A DNA stretch of 64,000 nucleotides, from contig OX638326.1 of the NCBI GenBank assembly GCA_951812775.1, forward strand, positions 124,001 to 188,000. The letters run 5' to 3'. Every line of letters begins with the position of its first letter. Within the stretch, counting starts at the first letter, position 1. Of the stretch, positions 44,145 through 53,327 are shown piece after piece. The position numbers were made by a program, and so were the translations under genes. Origin of the DNA: an uncultured Alphaproteobacteria bacterium. Lineage in GTDB: Bacteria; Pseudomonadota; Alphaproteobacteria; MPNO01; UBA2964. A model generated the notes under the pieces. That model searched no databases and was not told the DNA's origin. It saw nothing but the letters and a program-made list of their open reading frames with translations.

Positions 44145-44839
44145 GAGCTACCTCCAAGCCGCACCCGAATTCGTCTGGCTAATATCTCAGATCCCGCCAG
44201 AGCCAATAATGCGATGATGATTGAGATAACGACGATCCTGAACGCGGCTTCTTCACCCCCTGGAACTTGTGAAAAACCGTAAAGGGCAATGGGGAGCGTT
44301 CGGGTCTCTCCGGGGATATTCGAAACGAATGTAATGGTGGCGCCAAATTCTCCAAGACATCTCGCAAAGCCGAGTATGGACCCGTTGACGATGCCTGGCA
44401 TCGTCAACGGAAGTGTAACGCTAAGGAATACGGAGACCGGTTTTGCCCCCAAAGTTCTGGCCGCAGCTTCAAGTCGCTGATCAACGGCTTCGAAGGACAA
44501 ACGGATAGCTCTGACGATCAACGGGAAAGCCATAATTCCGGCCGCGACAGCGGCGCCCCGCCATGAGAAAGCGAGCGTTACGCCAAACACGTCATACAAA
44601 AATTGGCCAATGACGCCCTGTTTCCCCATGAGAACAAGCAGGACATACCCAATCACGACAGGTGGCAGAACCAGAGGAAGATGAATGATCCCATCGACCA
44701 GGAATTTTCCACGAAAATTGTACCGAGCCAGAATCCAAGCTGTCCCAAGTGCTATCGGAAGACTCCAGAACATCGCCCAAATAGAGACTTTAAGGCTAAG
44801 CCAAATGGCTTCGATCTCTAGTGGTGTGAAAAGATCCAT
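44141..44839 (-). CDS. modB: Molybdate ABC transporter permease
   Basis: A 232-residue permease with about five membrane helices. The EAA loop (EAAARTLGAKPVSVFLSVTLPL) for docking ModC is present at about residues 122-143. It lies between modA and modC, 3 bp after modA and overlapping modC by 4 bp. A 29-base palindrome at 44382-44410 covers the codons after the EAA loop. Confidence 0.93.
   Translation of the reverse strand: MDLFTPLEIEAIWLSLKVSIWAMFWSLPIALGTAWILARYNFRGKFLVDGIIHLPLVLPPVVIGYVLLVLMGKQGVIGQFLYDVFGVTLAFSWRGAAVAAGIMAFPLIVRAIRLSFEAVDQRLEAAARTLGAKPVSVFLSVTLPLTMPGIVNGSILGFARCLGEFGATITFVSNIPGETRTLPIALYGFSQVPGGEEAAFRIVVISIIIALLALAGSEILARRIRVRLGGSS
44382..44410 (+). repeat. 29-base palindrome inside modB
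   Basis: Perfect 14-base arms ccgttgacgatgcc (44382-44395) and ggcatcgtcaacgg (44397-44410) flank a single central base. The modB frame reads PLTMPGIVNG here, and because of the symmetry the opposite strand can encode the same peptide. Confidence 0.9.
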
Positions 44840-44842
44840 TGG

Positions 44843-45601
44843 CTATTTCATCTCAAATCCAAAATTTCGGAAGACCTTTGCAACAGCGGGTGATTGCAAA
44901 TAGTCGAAGAACTTCCGAACAGCGGGCGTTTCGAACTGTTTGATGATACTCAACGGATAAATGATTGGCGGGTGAGTATTTTGGGGAAACACTCCAACAA
45001 CTTTGACATTATTGGCGGCAACAACATCACTTCGAAAAACAATCCCCGCCGGGACTTCAGCGCGCTCAATGAGTGCTAAGGCACTACGAACGTCAGATGT
45101 ACGAGCGGTTCGTCGTGCCAGTGTGCTCCAAACGCCCAGTGTCGTAAGGGCCGCTTTAGCGTAAATGCCGGCAGGGACGTGTGCCGGGTCAGCAATGGCC
45201 AAACGACCTGCAGCCAATTTTTTAGCGAGTGGAAAGTTTTTGCGGATAACAATTTGCAGCTTTCCTGTTTTTGGTATCACGAGTACCAGCCTATTACCGA
45301 GAAACGGACGGTTTCCGTCTTTCGCCAAGAGATTTCTGGAGGCCAGACGTTTGGTCCATACGGGACTTGCCGAGAGAAATAATGCAACTGGCGCACCATT
45401 CTCTATTTGCCGTGCGAGGGCCCCTGACGATGCGTAGGAAACTCGCACCCGAACATTTTTTTCAGGATAGACTCTTATCGCGCCGTTTAACGCGTCAGCA
45501 GTGCTCGCCGCTGCAAAGAACAGGATGTTCTCGCCTCGTGCCGCTGATGAGACCGAAATCAATATAAAAGCAAGCCCGAGAACGGTGGCAAATCTGATCA
45601 C
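44843..45601 (-). CDS. modA: Molybdate-binding periplasmic protein
   Basis: A 252-residue periplasmic binding protein with a signal peptide (IRFATVLGLAFILISVSSA, cleavage before ARG or after). ModA motifs FFAAASTADALNGAI, VRVSYASSGALARQIENGAPV and LASRNLLAKDGNRPFLGNRLV are present. It begins at GTG 45601 with an excellent GGAGGAATT directly upstream. It is the first gene of the modABC operon and lies 22 bases after a ModE-type operator. Confidence 0.93.
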   Translation of the reverse strand: MIRFATVLGLAFILISVSSAARGENILFFAAASTADALNGAIRVYPEKNVRVRVSYASSGALARQIENGAPVALFLSASPVWTKRLASRNLLAKDGNRPFLGNRLVLVIPKTGKLQIVIRKNFPLAKKLAAGRLAIADPAHVPAGIYAKAALTTLGVWSTLARRTARTSDVRSALALIERAEVPAGIVFRSDVVAANNVKVVGVFPQNTHPPIIYPLSIIKQFETPAVRKFFDYLQSPAVAKVFRNFGFEMK

Positions 45602-45622
45602 AATTCCTCCAATGGAATTCAG

Positions 45623-45648
45623 GCGCTATATATCGTCGGATATAGCGC
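45623..45648. promoter_or_regulatory. ModE-type operator upstream of modA
   Basis: A perfect inverted repeat GCGCTATAT-N8-ATATAGCGC. It has the same 8-8-8 architecture as the E. coli modA operator (CGTTATAT-N8-ACATAACG). ModE bound to molybdate would repress modABC here. No modE gene lies in the window. Confidence 0.75.
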
Positions 45649-45677
45649 TTTCTGTCAACGCATTGAAGTGATTGAAT

Positions 45678-46772
45678 TTAGTCGGTTTTTTTTGCGGCCT
45701 GTTGCAAGGCGTCGAGACTATCCTGAATAACCTTCTGCTCAAGATCTCGGGTTATGAAAACAATACGCGTGTCGCGATCATCTGTCGGCCATTCAGGCAA
45801 GCGCACAGGGTGATGGAAGATATGTTGTACGCCGTGAATAGCAACAGGATTGTCTTCGCCATCAATATTCACAATCCCCTTAATACGAAGAAGGTTTTCC
45901 CCGCGGTGGGTGATAAGAGTTTGAATCCAGGCAACAAAAGCTGGCCATTCAATAGGCTCTTCATACCGCATACAGAATGAGGAAATACCGTTGCCATGGC
46001 GCTCCGGATCGTGGATATGTTCATGATCGCCGTGGTCGTGCCCATGACCATCGTGATCATCGTGGTCGTGCTTCTCACGAAAGGATTCTTCTCTAAGCCA
46101 GCTCTGGACATCAAAACTTTTGCTATCTGGGTCATAGAGGCCACAGCCAAACAGGGCATCGGGTGATATCTCACCATTCGCGGCTTTTATTATTTTTGCG
46201 GTGGGATTAAGCGTTTTCAGACGGTCTTCCAAAACATCCATCATGTCTGGTTCGGCCATATCAATTTTGGTCATGACAATTCGATCGGCAACGGCGGCCT
46301 GTTTGCGCGGTTCCTCATGTCGATCAAGCTGTCCCTGGCCAAAGACGGCGTCGGATGTTGAGATCACGCCGTCCAGATAGAAACGGGACGCTATAATTGG
46401 ATCATTCATTAACGTATGGAGAATAGGGGCAGGGTCTGCGAGCCCGGTGGTTTCTATCAGGACACGCCTGAACGGAGTTACTTCGCCTTTTACACGTTTG
46501 AGAAAAAGTTCCCGGAGAGAGCGGCTCAAATCTCCCTGCACCGTGCAGCATAGACACCCCGTCGTTAGCTCGACCATGTTTTCATCGACGGTGTCGACGA
46601 GTTCGTGGTCAATGCCAATATCGCCGAATTCATTCACTAAAACAGCGGTTTCGGCCATATCCGGATGTTTGAGAAGGGCGTTAAGCAATGTTGTTTTGCC
46701 GCTACCCAGCCAGCCGGTGAGTAAGGACACCTGAATGGCGTCTTCGGGCCCGGTATCGGTTCCCATACTCAT
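45678..46772 (-). CDS. CobW/COG0523-type G3E GTPase with His-rich loop
   Basis: A 364-residue metallochaperone-type GTPase. Walker A is GWLGSGKTTLLNALL, the metal-binding CxCC motif is Cys73-Leu-Cys75-Cys76 (GCLCCTVQG), and a His/Asp-rich loop lies at about residues 228-262 before the C-terminal domain. Such proteins deliver Zn, Co or other metals to target enzymes. It overlaps hisI by 4 bp, which links it to the zinc enzyme HisI; zinc supply under shortage is a reasonable inference. Confidence 0.9.
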   Translation of the reverse strand: MSMGTDTGPEDAIQVSLLTGWLGSGKTTLLNALLKHPDMAETAVLVNEFGDIGIDHELVDTVDENMVELTTGCLCCTVQGDLSRSLRELFLKRVKGEVTPFRRVLIETTGLADPAPILHTLMNDPIIASRFYLDGVISTSDAVFGQGQLDRHEEPRKQAAVADRIVMTKIDMAEPDMMDVLEDRLKTLNPTAKIIKAANGEISPDALFGCGLYDPDSKSFDVQSWLREESFREKHDHDDHDGHGHDHGDHEHIHDPERHGNGISSFCMRYEEPIEWPAFVAWIQTLITHRGENLLRIKGIVNIDGEDNPVAIHGVQHIFHHPVRLPEWPTDDRDTRIVFITRDLEQKVIQDSLDALQQAAKKTD

Positions 46773-47188
46773 TTCTTGTAAAGCTCCTCAGGATCGACGA
46801 CGACATCCGCGTTAATTGTCATGCCGTCCGCCGTTACAGAATAGAAGAAGCAGTTCTGACGTCCGGTGTGACAAGCAACGCCAGTTTGGTCGACCTGCAA
46901 CAAGATCGTATCGCCGTCGCAATCGACTCGAAAATCAGTTAACGCCTGCGTTTGTGCGGACTCTTCGCCCTTGCGCCACAACTTGGCGCGCGATCGGGAG
47001 TAATAGCAGACCTGACCGTTGCGCAGGGTTTCGATTACTGCGTCCTCGTTCATCCAGGCCATCATGAGTATTTCGCCTGTATTGAACTGTTGGGCGATCG
47101 CCGGCACCAATCCTTTGTCGTCGAATTTGATTGACTTCAGGGCAGCGTCAATGACCGGTTGGCTAAATTTCTTGACTTCAATCGTCAT
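46769..47188 (-). CDS. hisI: Phosphoribosyl-AMP cyclohydrolase
   Basis: A 139-residue HisI, the third step of histidine biosynthesis. Family motifs are EILMMAWMNEDAV, GQVCYYSRSRAKLWRKGE, the Asp-rich metal site DCDGDTIL and the zinc ligands in GVACHTGRQNCFFYS. It is separate from other his genes and precedes the CobW-type GTPase with a 4-bp overlap. Confidence 0.96.
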   Translation of the reverse strand: MTIEVKKFSQPVIDAALKSIKFDDKGLVPAIAQQFNTGEILMMAWMNEDAVIETLRNGQVCYYSRSRAKLWRKGEESAQTQALTDFRVDCDGDTILLQVDQTGVACHTGRQNCFFYSVTADGMTINADVVVDPEELYKK

Positions 47189-47205
47189 AACATTTTCTTT
47201 AAATA

Positions 47206-48384
47206 TCAGCTATTTGCATTAAGGCGTTCAAAACCTTCCTTAAGGTCGGCTATGAGGTCTTCTGCATCTTCAAGACCGGCATGTATTCGGAGCGTGGGTC
47301 CATCATTTTTCCATTGTTCCTTGGCGACCGTTCGGATCGAGGCAGGATTAGTCAGCAGGATTAGGCTTTCAAAACCACCCCAGCTTGACCCCATACCATA
47401 GAGTTTTAATCCATCAAGCATCGCCGCCAACGCTTTTTCTTCGAAAGGTTTGAGTACAACGCCAAACAGACCGCAGGAGCCGCTAAAATCCCTTTTCCAG
47501 AGGTCATGATGAGGGTTACTGGGCAAGCCAGGATGTAAAACCCGATCAACTTCGGGCCGCTGTTCCAGCCACTCCGCCAGTTTGAGACCATTTTCATGAT
47601 GTTGTCGCATCCGCACGCCGATGGTTCGCATTCCCCGTAACGCCAAATAGACATCATCCGGACCTGAATTTGCCCCGAGCGCAGAGGCTGATTGTCTGAC
47701 TTGCTGCCAATATTCGTCTTTGGTGGTGATCATGCCCATCATCACATCTGAATGCCCGACGATGTATTTGGTTCCAGCGATAACCGATACATCGACACCA
47801 TGTTCAAATGGTTTGAAAAACACACCACTCGACCAGGTGTCATCTATCATGACGATACAGCCCCGTTTATGGGCTTCTTCAGAGATAGCCCGAATATCCT
47901 GTAATTCGAACGTCAATGAGCCAGGGGATTCCGTGTAGACAATTTTGGTGTTTTCCTGAATGAGGTCTTTGATTCCAGCACCAATTGACGGGTCGTAATA
48001 AGTGGTATCAACCCCGAAGCGTGCAAGAAACCTGTCACAAAAGTTGCGGGCAGGGCCATAAACCGTATCAACCATCAGGACATGATCGCCCGATTGCAGG
48101 AAGGCGAGCATTGCCGCATTAATGGCAGCGAGCCCCGATGCCATGCATACCGAACGGTCACCTCCTAGAAGGGCAGCTGTCGCGACCTCAAGAGATTGGT
48201 GCGTAGGCGTGCCTTGACGGCCATATGTAAAGTTATCCAATTCCCACCGGCGGGTTCGTTTTTCCCGAAATTCGGCCAATGTGGGAGAAACAATTGTAGA
48301 AGCGTGATAGACGGGTGGATTGACGATGCCGTGATTTTTTTCTGGATCGCGGCCAACGGTCGTGATGAGGGTATCCTGTTTCAT
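47206..48384 (-). CDS. metC: Cystathionine beta-lyase
   Basis: A 392-residue PLP enzyme of the Cys/Met metabolism family. The PLP Lys is in VIAGTKYIVGHSDVMMG at about residue 209, the phosphate-binding region in VCMASGLAAINAAML, and the Asp that pairs with the cofactor in VMIDDTWSSG. It converts cystathionine to homocysteine in methionine synthesis. The gene lies upstream of hisI with 17 bp between them. Confidence 0.93.
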   Translation of the reverse strand: MKQDTLITTVGRDPEKNHGIVNPPVYHASTIVSPTLAEFREKRTRRWELDNFTYGRQGTPTHQSLEVATAALLGGDRSVCMASGLAAINAAMLAFLQSGDHVLMVDTVYGPARNFCDRFLARFGVDTTYYDPSIGAGIKDLIQENTKIVYTESPGSLTFELQDIRAISEEAHKRGCIVMIDDTWSSGVFFKPFEHGVDVSVIAGTKYIVGHSDVMMGMITTKDEYWQQVRQSASALGANSGPDDVYLALRGMRTIGVRMRQHHENGLKLAEWLEQRPEVDRVLHPGLPSNPHHDLWKRDFSGSCGLFGVVLKPFEEKALAAMLDGLKLYGMGSSWGGFESLILLTNPASIRTVAKEQWKNDGPTLRIHAGLEDAEDLIADLKEGFERLNANS

Positions 48385-48493
48385 ATGTTCACAATCTGAA
48401 ATTTGCCTGATAGCAGTGCGCCGAGCACCTAATCTGCATCATGGCATTGCTCAGTCCAGGTTAAAAGCAGTGCTTATTGGAAAAACGGGGCGT

Positions 48494-49348
48494 TTACGGG
48501 CCTTCGATGGGTAAATCGTTTCGGGTGCCCCATTCGGACCATGAACCGTCATATACAGCGACATTGGATTTGTTCAGTACATGCATTCCAAGAGCTAGCA
48601 CACACGCGGTAACACCTGATCCGCAGCTCATGACGACAGGGCTATTAATGTCGATACCGGCATTCTTATAGCGTGTCTCGAGACAATGGGCGGGTAGCAC
48701 GGTCTTGGTCTGGGGGTCGATTAGGTGATCAAATGGCAAATTCATAGCACCGGGAATATGTCCCGATCGACAACCGGGGCGAGGCTCAGCTTCTGTGCCG
48801 GCATATCGACCAGTTGAGCGGGCGTCTAATACCTGTTCCGATTTACCGTCGATATTCTGGAGAAGTTCTTCAGCTGACCGCATAAACGCACTATTTAGAT
48901 TGGCAGAGTAACGACACTCCGGATTGGTGGGGGCGTGGTTGTTAAGGGGGCGGCCTTCAGCCATCCATTTTGGCAATCCGCCATCAAGAACAAAGGCGTT
49001 CTTGTGCCCAAACGCTTTGAGCATCCACCAGGGACGCGCGGCAGAGAAAAGACCCATGCCGTCATATGTTACGACGGTTGTGTCGTTGCTTATGCCCAAT
49101 TCTGCCATTTGAACTTCAAACTGCGCAGTGGCTGGCATGGTGTGGGGAAGAGGGCTACTGGTGTCAGCGATCTGATCTATATCCCAATACACCGCGCCGG
49201 GAATGTGGGCGTTATCGTACTCCGCACGACCGTTTCGATTCATCGCGGGCAGGTACCAGGACGCATCAACGATACGAACGTTATCGTCGTCTAGCCGGTC
49301 GGCGAGCCAGTCAGTAGTGACAAGAGGTCTTCCCGAGGGGGCGTTCAT
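48494..49348 (-). CDS. sseA: 3-mercaptopyruvate sulfurtransferase
   Basis: A 284-residue protein with two rhodanese domains. The second has the active-site loop CGSGVTAC at about residues 240-247, with the CGSGVTA form typical of mercaptopyruvate rather than thiosulfate sulfurtransferase. The first domain has AEYDNAHIPGAVYWDID and no catalytic Cys. It transfers sulfur from 3-mercaptopyruvate to thiol acceptors. It fits with metC next to it as sulfur metabolism. Confidence 0.94.
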   Translation of the reverse strand: MNAPSGRPLVTTDWLADRLDDDNVRIVDASWYLPAMNRNGRAEYDNAHIPGAVYWDIDQIADTSSPLPHTMPATAQFEVQMAELGISNDTTVVTYDGMGLFSAARPWWMLKAFGHKNAFVLDGGLPKWMAEGRPLNNHAPTNPECRYSANLNSAFMRSAEELLQNIDGKSEQVLDARSTGRYAGTEAEPRPGCRSGHIPGAMNLPFDHLIDPQTKTVLPAHCLETRYKNAGIDINSPVVMSCGSGVTACVLALGMHVLNKSNVAVYDGSWSEWGTRNDLPIEGP

Positions 49349-49378
49349 CTCCAGCCTCCGTAATTTCGTGCGGCGGTG

Positions 49379-49996
49379 TTATAGCCGAGTTGTTTGACCT
49401 GTAAAACGCTTTCTTAACGCATCGTGCCTTGGGGTTAACCACATGACACCGAGCATAATCTTGGGGTCGAGACATTTCTTGGCCTCTATGTCCTGGACTA
49501 ATTGCGACCAAGACAAAACGGAAGCTTCGATGTCTTCATCCTCATCTTCGAGACCGTGGATTCCACCAGCATTTGTTGTGTCGGTAATGCCGCAATACAT
49601 GGTGACGCATTCGCTCAACATGCCAGGACTGGAGAAAAAGTCACAAATATGATGGAGCTCGATAATTTCACAGCCAGCTTCCTCAACACATTCTCGTTTG
49701 GCCACATCTTCTGCCGTTTCATTTTCTTCTACTAAACCGGCAACGCTCTCGACGAGCCAAGGGTTATGTTGAGCGACCATCACACCGGCGCGAAATTGCC
49801 GAATGACGACGATTTCATCGCGAATTGGATCATAGGGCAGGACTCCGACAGCGTTTGCCCGCTTAACCACCTCGCGCGAGATTGGTCCGGTTGTGCCGCC
49901 GTTGAAGAGTTTGTGCTGCACAATGAACTCATCAACCGTGAGGTGTCCGCGATAGAGTTTCTTTTTTTCAATTATTTCGACGTCGTCTCTTGTCAT
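49379..49996 (-). CDS. Nudix hydrolase, ADP-ribose pyrophosphatase type
   Basis: A 205-residue Nudix enzyme of the NudF/ADP-sugar group. The Nudix box is complete (GLVEENETAEDVAKRECVEEAG). The preceding RQFRAGVMV and the following FFSSPGMLSE loop with Pro are characteristic of ADP-ribose pyrophosphatases. The ATG at 49996 starts at the usual N-terminus; the open frame extends 27 codons upstream without similarity. Confidence 0.9.
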   Translation of the reverse strand: MTRDDVEIIEKKKLYRGHLTVDEFIVQHKLFNGGTTGPISREVVKRANAVGVLPYDPIRDEIVVIRQFRAGVMVAQHNPWLVESVAGLVEENETAEDVAKRECVEEAGCEIIELHHICDFFSSPGMLSECVTMYCGITDTTNAGGIHGLEDEDEDIEASVLSWSQLVQDIEAKKCLDPKIMLGVMWLTPRHDALRKRFTGQTTRL

Positions 49997-50209
49997 TTGG
50001 CAAGCATTTCCGGGGCTGAATAGGGTTAACGAATATTCACAAAGAATTTCAGCAAAATCTTCATGGTATTTGGACAAATTACGCGAGAAATTTCAGAAAA
50101 ATGCGAATGGAATTTCTGTAAAATTTTATCAGTTGGTTTGAACAATTCGAGCAACAGTATGAAATTAGATGCTCAGCGTATCAGAGTAGTCGCGTAGTAG
50201 GAGTAGTAA

Positions 50210-51103
50210 ATGTATCCCATTAACACCAATACAGCCCAAATTCCCGGGACGTCAGAGGCAGATCGAATATCGCCTTTTCGGGACGAGGCACGAACGCCGA
50301 GACCGGAAACCGAACGCGATGGAGGTCGGCCCGTCCGACTCCCGGTCGACGAAGTAAGGCTCAGCGAAGAAGCTCGTCGTGCAATTGCCTTAAAACCGGT
50401 GGAACCTAAACCGCCAGTAACGCCACTGGGCGGAGATCCTCTAACAACGGCCGCCCGAAATGCTCACGCTTTCTTGGATAGTAATCCAGGTTTGGCAGAA
50501 TCTCCCGTTGGCAAAGCAGTAGAAACCCTCGTAAGGGGTGTTGTTCATCTGTCGAAAACCGATGGGATGGAACTAAGCGATGAAGCCAAAAAGGCGTTAA
50601 ACGAAGCCATTGATAAAGTTAAGAGTTTTCTTGCAGACAATCCTCGTATCCAAAATTCTCCTTTTGGAAAATCGGTTGCTGTAATGGCGCGGGGCATCAA
50701 TGCCCACATTACCAGTGAATCTTCCAATCCTGGTTTAATGGAAGCTGCCCGAGAGGCTCATGGCTTTTTGAAGGATCACGGCAGAATTGCTGAAATGCCG
50801 TTAGGTGAAGCGGTAGGCAAGTTAGTAAGAGGAGTTGCCGCCCAGAATAATGGTGCAGATATAGGTAATATCGAAGCCTTCCAGAAACTGGCAAAAAGGA
50901 TTGGCAACTTTGTTGAAGGACACCCACGTCTTTCTGAGTCGGAATTTGGTCAAATCGTGAAAGACCTTGTTCGCGAGATTGTCGCGATCAATGAGATCAA
51001 AACACCGGAAACCGATCCGGAGCCGGAGGTCGGCGGATATCTGGTTGACCCGAATGATATAAATGAAGCAGCTGAAGACAAAATTGATCTCGCCTTCGTA
51101 TAG
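50210..51103 (+). CDS. Protein with four helical repeats (NPR...SPFGKAV motif)
   Basis: A 297-residue acidic protein of unknown family. After a proline-rich N-terminus (about residues 1-75) come four copies of a roughly 50-residue unit with the consensus FL..NPRI..SPFGKAV..LVRGI. The cores are FLDSNPGLAESPVGKAV, FLADNPRIQNSPFGKSV, FLKDHGRIAEMPLGEAV and FVEGHPRLSESEFGQIV. No signal peptide or membrane segment is seen. The gene is a single unit with its own terminator. No function can be assigned. Confidence 0.75.
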   Translation: MYPINTNTAQIPGTSEADRISPFRDEARTPRPETERDGGRPVRLPVDEVRLSEEARRAIALKPVEPKPPVTPLGGDPLTTAARNAHAFLDSNPGLAESPVGKAVETLVRGVVHLSKTDGMELSDEAKKALNEAIDKVKSFLADNPRIQNSPFGKSVAVMARGINAHITSESSNPGLMEAAREAHGFLKDHGRIAEMPLGEAVGKLVRGVAAQNNGADIGNIEAFQKLAKRIGNFVEGHPRLSESEFGQIVKDLVREIVAINEIKTPETDPEPEVGGYLVDPNDINEAAEDKIDLAFV

Positions 51104-51124
51104 ATTGCCATAGAAATCAGAGAG

Positions 51125-51155
51125 CCGGGTGCAGGGCGAAGCACCCGGTTTTTTT
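51125..51155 (+). terminator. Rho-independent terminator
   Basis: Stem CCGGGTGC / GCACCCGG (51125-51132 and 51141-51148), an eight-base loop, then seven T. It ends the four-repeat protein gene. Confidence 0.9.
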
Positions 51156-51240
51156 GTGCCGTCGGGTTGCCGGGTTTCTGATCTCAGCGCATGATATTGG
51201 AAAGAAACAATCCATCTCTTTCTCAGGGAGAATACGGCAC

Positions 51241-52482
51241 ATGCAACCAGTTCGAATGTATTGCTGGCATTTTATGGCTTATCCCCATTTGCCCGCTGAT
51301 TTTGACGAGAATAATGAAAGCGGTTGGGTCACTGTTCCCAATAAGTTGTGGGACGGTGAAAAATCAAGAGGCCTCTATCAGGAATATCTTGGCCAACTGG
51401 CCTATGCGGACGAATTGGGTTTCGACGGCATGGTGCTGAACGAGCATCATCAGAACATATATGGGTTGATGCCATCACCTAATATTCTCGCATCCGCTCT
51501 GACACAAATTACCAAGAACGGAAAAATTGTCGTTCTCGGCAACCTGCCACCGCTTTATCTCAATCCCCTCAGGGTCGCTGAGGAATATGCGATGATCGAT
51601 AACATGTCGAATGGTCGGTTGATCGCGGGTTTTGCGGTTGGTGGCGGGCCTGAAGCCTTTAACTACAATGTACCTTCGCCGCAGGGGCGGAGGCGCCTCT
51701 GGGAAGCGATTGATCTGATTGTAAAAAGCTGGACGGATGACGGACCTTTCTCGCATGAGGGGCCGTGCTATCCGATGCGCTATGTGAACATTTGGCCTAA
51801 ACCTTTGCAGCAGCCGCATCCAGATATTTGGGTGCCGGGATCGCGTAGTGTTGAATCGATGGCTGAGGTAGCCAAGCGGGGATATTGCTACTTCCTATCG
51901 TCGCGCTCACATGGTGGCGGGACGCGGATGGCAGCGAAGGAATTTGCCGGGGTGATGAAAGATCACGGCAAGACCTACACACCCTTTAAAATGGGCGTTT
52001 TGCTATCGGTGTATGTTTCGGAAACTGACGAGCAGGCAAAAGCGGAATCACAGGAAGGGATTTTCTATTTTCTGCGGAATTGTTTGAAGGGACATTTGAG
52101 AAAAGAAGGGCGCTCGATGACCTTTGGTCCCGGTGTGCCGTCACAATCTCTGAAATCCTGGGAAGCTTTCCTGGATTCATCGAGGGCGGCGGCTGGTGGG
52201 GATCTGCTTGGGGATGCCAAGGATTGGAAAGACCTTGAAAGCAAAAATTCGATAATGGTCGGCAGCCCCGAAACAGTTCGGAAGAAACTTTGGGAATTTG
52301 TTGAAGATGCCAAAGTTGGCAATCTTCTTATCCAGTTCCAGTTCGGTAATATGAAAGATGAGCTTGCGCGCAAATCTATGAAGCTGTTTGCGGAAGAAGT
52401 CATGCCGGCAATGCGGCGGGACTCAGCGGAACATTTCGCCAAGGACTTTCCGATGCTTGACGAAATGGAGGCCGCCCAATGA
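51241..52482 (+). CDS. LLM-class flavin-dependent monooxygenase
   Basis: A 413-residue luciferase-like protein. Family segments are MYCWHFMAYPHLP, GFDGMVLNEHHQN, NGRLIAGFAVGGGPEAFNY and the late IMVGSPETVRKKLWEF. It would use reduced flavin and oxygen to oxidise a small organic substrate. The ATG at 51241 follows CAGGGAG. Its last four bases overlap the start of the alpha/beta hydrolase (ATGA), so the two work as a pair. Confidence 0.92.
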   Translation: MQPVRMYCWHFMAYPHLPADFDENNESGWVTVPNKLWDGEKSRGLYQEYLGQLAYADELGFDGMVLNEHHQNIYGLMPSPNILASALTQITKNGKIVVLGNLPPLYLNPLRVAEEYAMIDNMSNGRLIAGFAVGGGPEAFNYNVPSPQGRRRLWEAIDLIVKSWTDDGPFSHEGPCYPMRYVNIWPKPLQQPHPDIWVPGSRSVESMAEVAKRGYCYFLSSRSHGGGTRMAAKEFAGVMKDHGKTYTPFKMGVLLSVYVSETDEQAKAESQEGIFYFLRNCLKGHLRKEGRSMTFGPGVPSQSLKSWEAFLDSSRAAAGGDLLGDAKDWKDLESKNSIMVGSPETVRKKLWEFVEDAKVGNLLIQFQFGNMKDELARKSMKLFAEEVMPAMRRDSAEHFAKDFPMLDEMEAAQ

Positions 52483-53285
52483 GTTTGCGTGACCTCGATG
52501 TGCAGGGGCGTACCGTTAAGGTTTACGAAGCCGGTGCCGGGAATCCTGTTCTTTATCTTCACGGCATCGCAGATATGCATGGGCTGGTTGAAGAGAATTG
52601 CGCTTTCCATGACGCTTTGGCAGCGCAGTGCCATGTTATCGCACCAGCCATGCCGGGCTGCGTCGGTTCTGATGAGGACAATAGTCTGGAAAGCATCGAT
52701 GATCTGCGTTTCCACACACTTGAAGTTATGGACGCATTAGGTATCGATAAGATCGATATTGTCGGGAATTGCGTAGGCGGCTGGTTGGCTGCTGAAATCG
52801 CGGTTCAAAACCCCGAACGCGTCGGCAAGCTTGTTCTGATTGGGGCTTCCGGTTTATTCGTATCTGGGGAACAGATCGGTGATCTATTTATGGCCGTGCA
52901 GCCCCTCAATGGCAAAATCGATGACGTCCGGCATATGTTGTTTGCGGAGGGTGACGGTACCCTGGCGGAGGAATGGATACCGGACCAACTTACGGGAAAA
53001 GAGCAGGGGATGCTTCGCTATAAGACGTTCCGCTGTATCGCCCGTTTCGGATTCAAACCGCCTTATTTTTATGATCAAAAACTGATTGACCGGCTTTATC
53101 GCTTTAAGGGCAAATCTCTCGTCATCTGGGGAGGGAATGACAGCTTTGTTCCGCCGAGCCACGCAACTGCTTACGCCGACGGATTGTCTGCTGCCTCTGT
53201 TGAAATTATCGATGGTTGCGGGCATACTGTACAGCTGGAAGCGCCAGACGCGGTTGCTGAAAAGATAACCGGTTTCCTGAGTTAA
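52479..53285 (+). CDS. Alpha/beta hydrolase coupled to the LLM monooxygenase
   Basis: A 268-residue alpha/beta hydrolase. The motifs VLYLHGIADMHGL (oxyanion region), VGNCVGGW and the C-terminal pair GGNDSFVPP and DGCGHTVQLE are visible. At the nucleophile elbow the residue is Cys (GNCVGG) instead of Ser, so the protein belongs to the Cys-nucleophile or variant group. ATGA overlap with the upstream monooxygenase suggests it acts on that enzyme's product. Confidence 0.9.
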   Translation: MSLRDLDVQGRTVKVYEAGAGNPVLYLHGIADMHGLVEENCAFHDALAAQCHVIAPAMPGCVGSDEDNSLESIDDLRFHTLEVMDALGIDKIDIVGNCVGGWLAAEIAVQNPERVGKLVLIGASGLFVSGEQIGDLFMAVQPLNGKIDDVRHMLFAEGDGTLAEEWIPDQLTGKEQGMLRYKTFRCIARFGFKPPYFYDQKLIDRLYRFKGKSLVIWGGNDSFVPPSHATAYADGLSAASVEIIDGCGHTVQLEAPDAVAEKITGFLS

Positions 53286-53327
53286 ATTCCGTATAAATAT
53301 TCAAAGACATAATTTAAGGAGCGCTTG

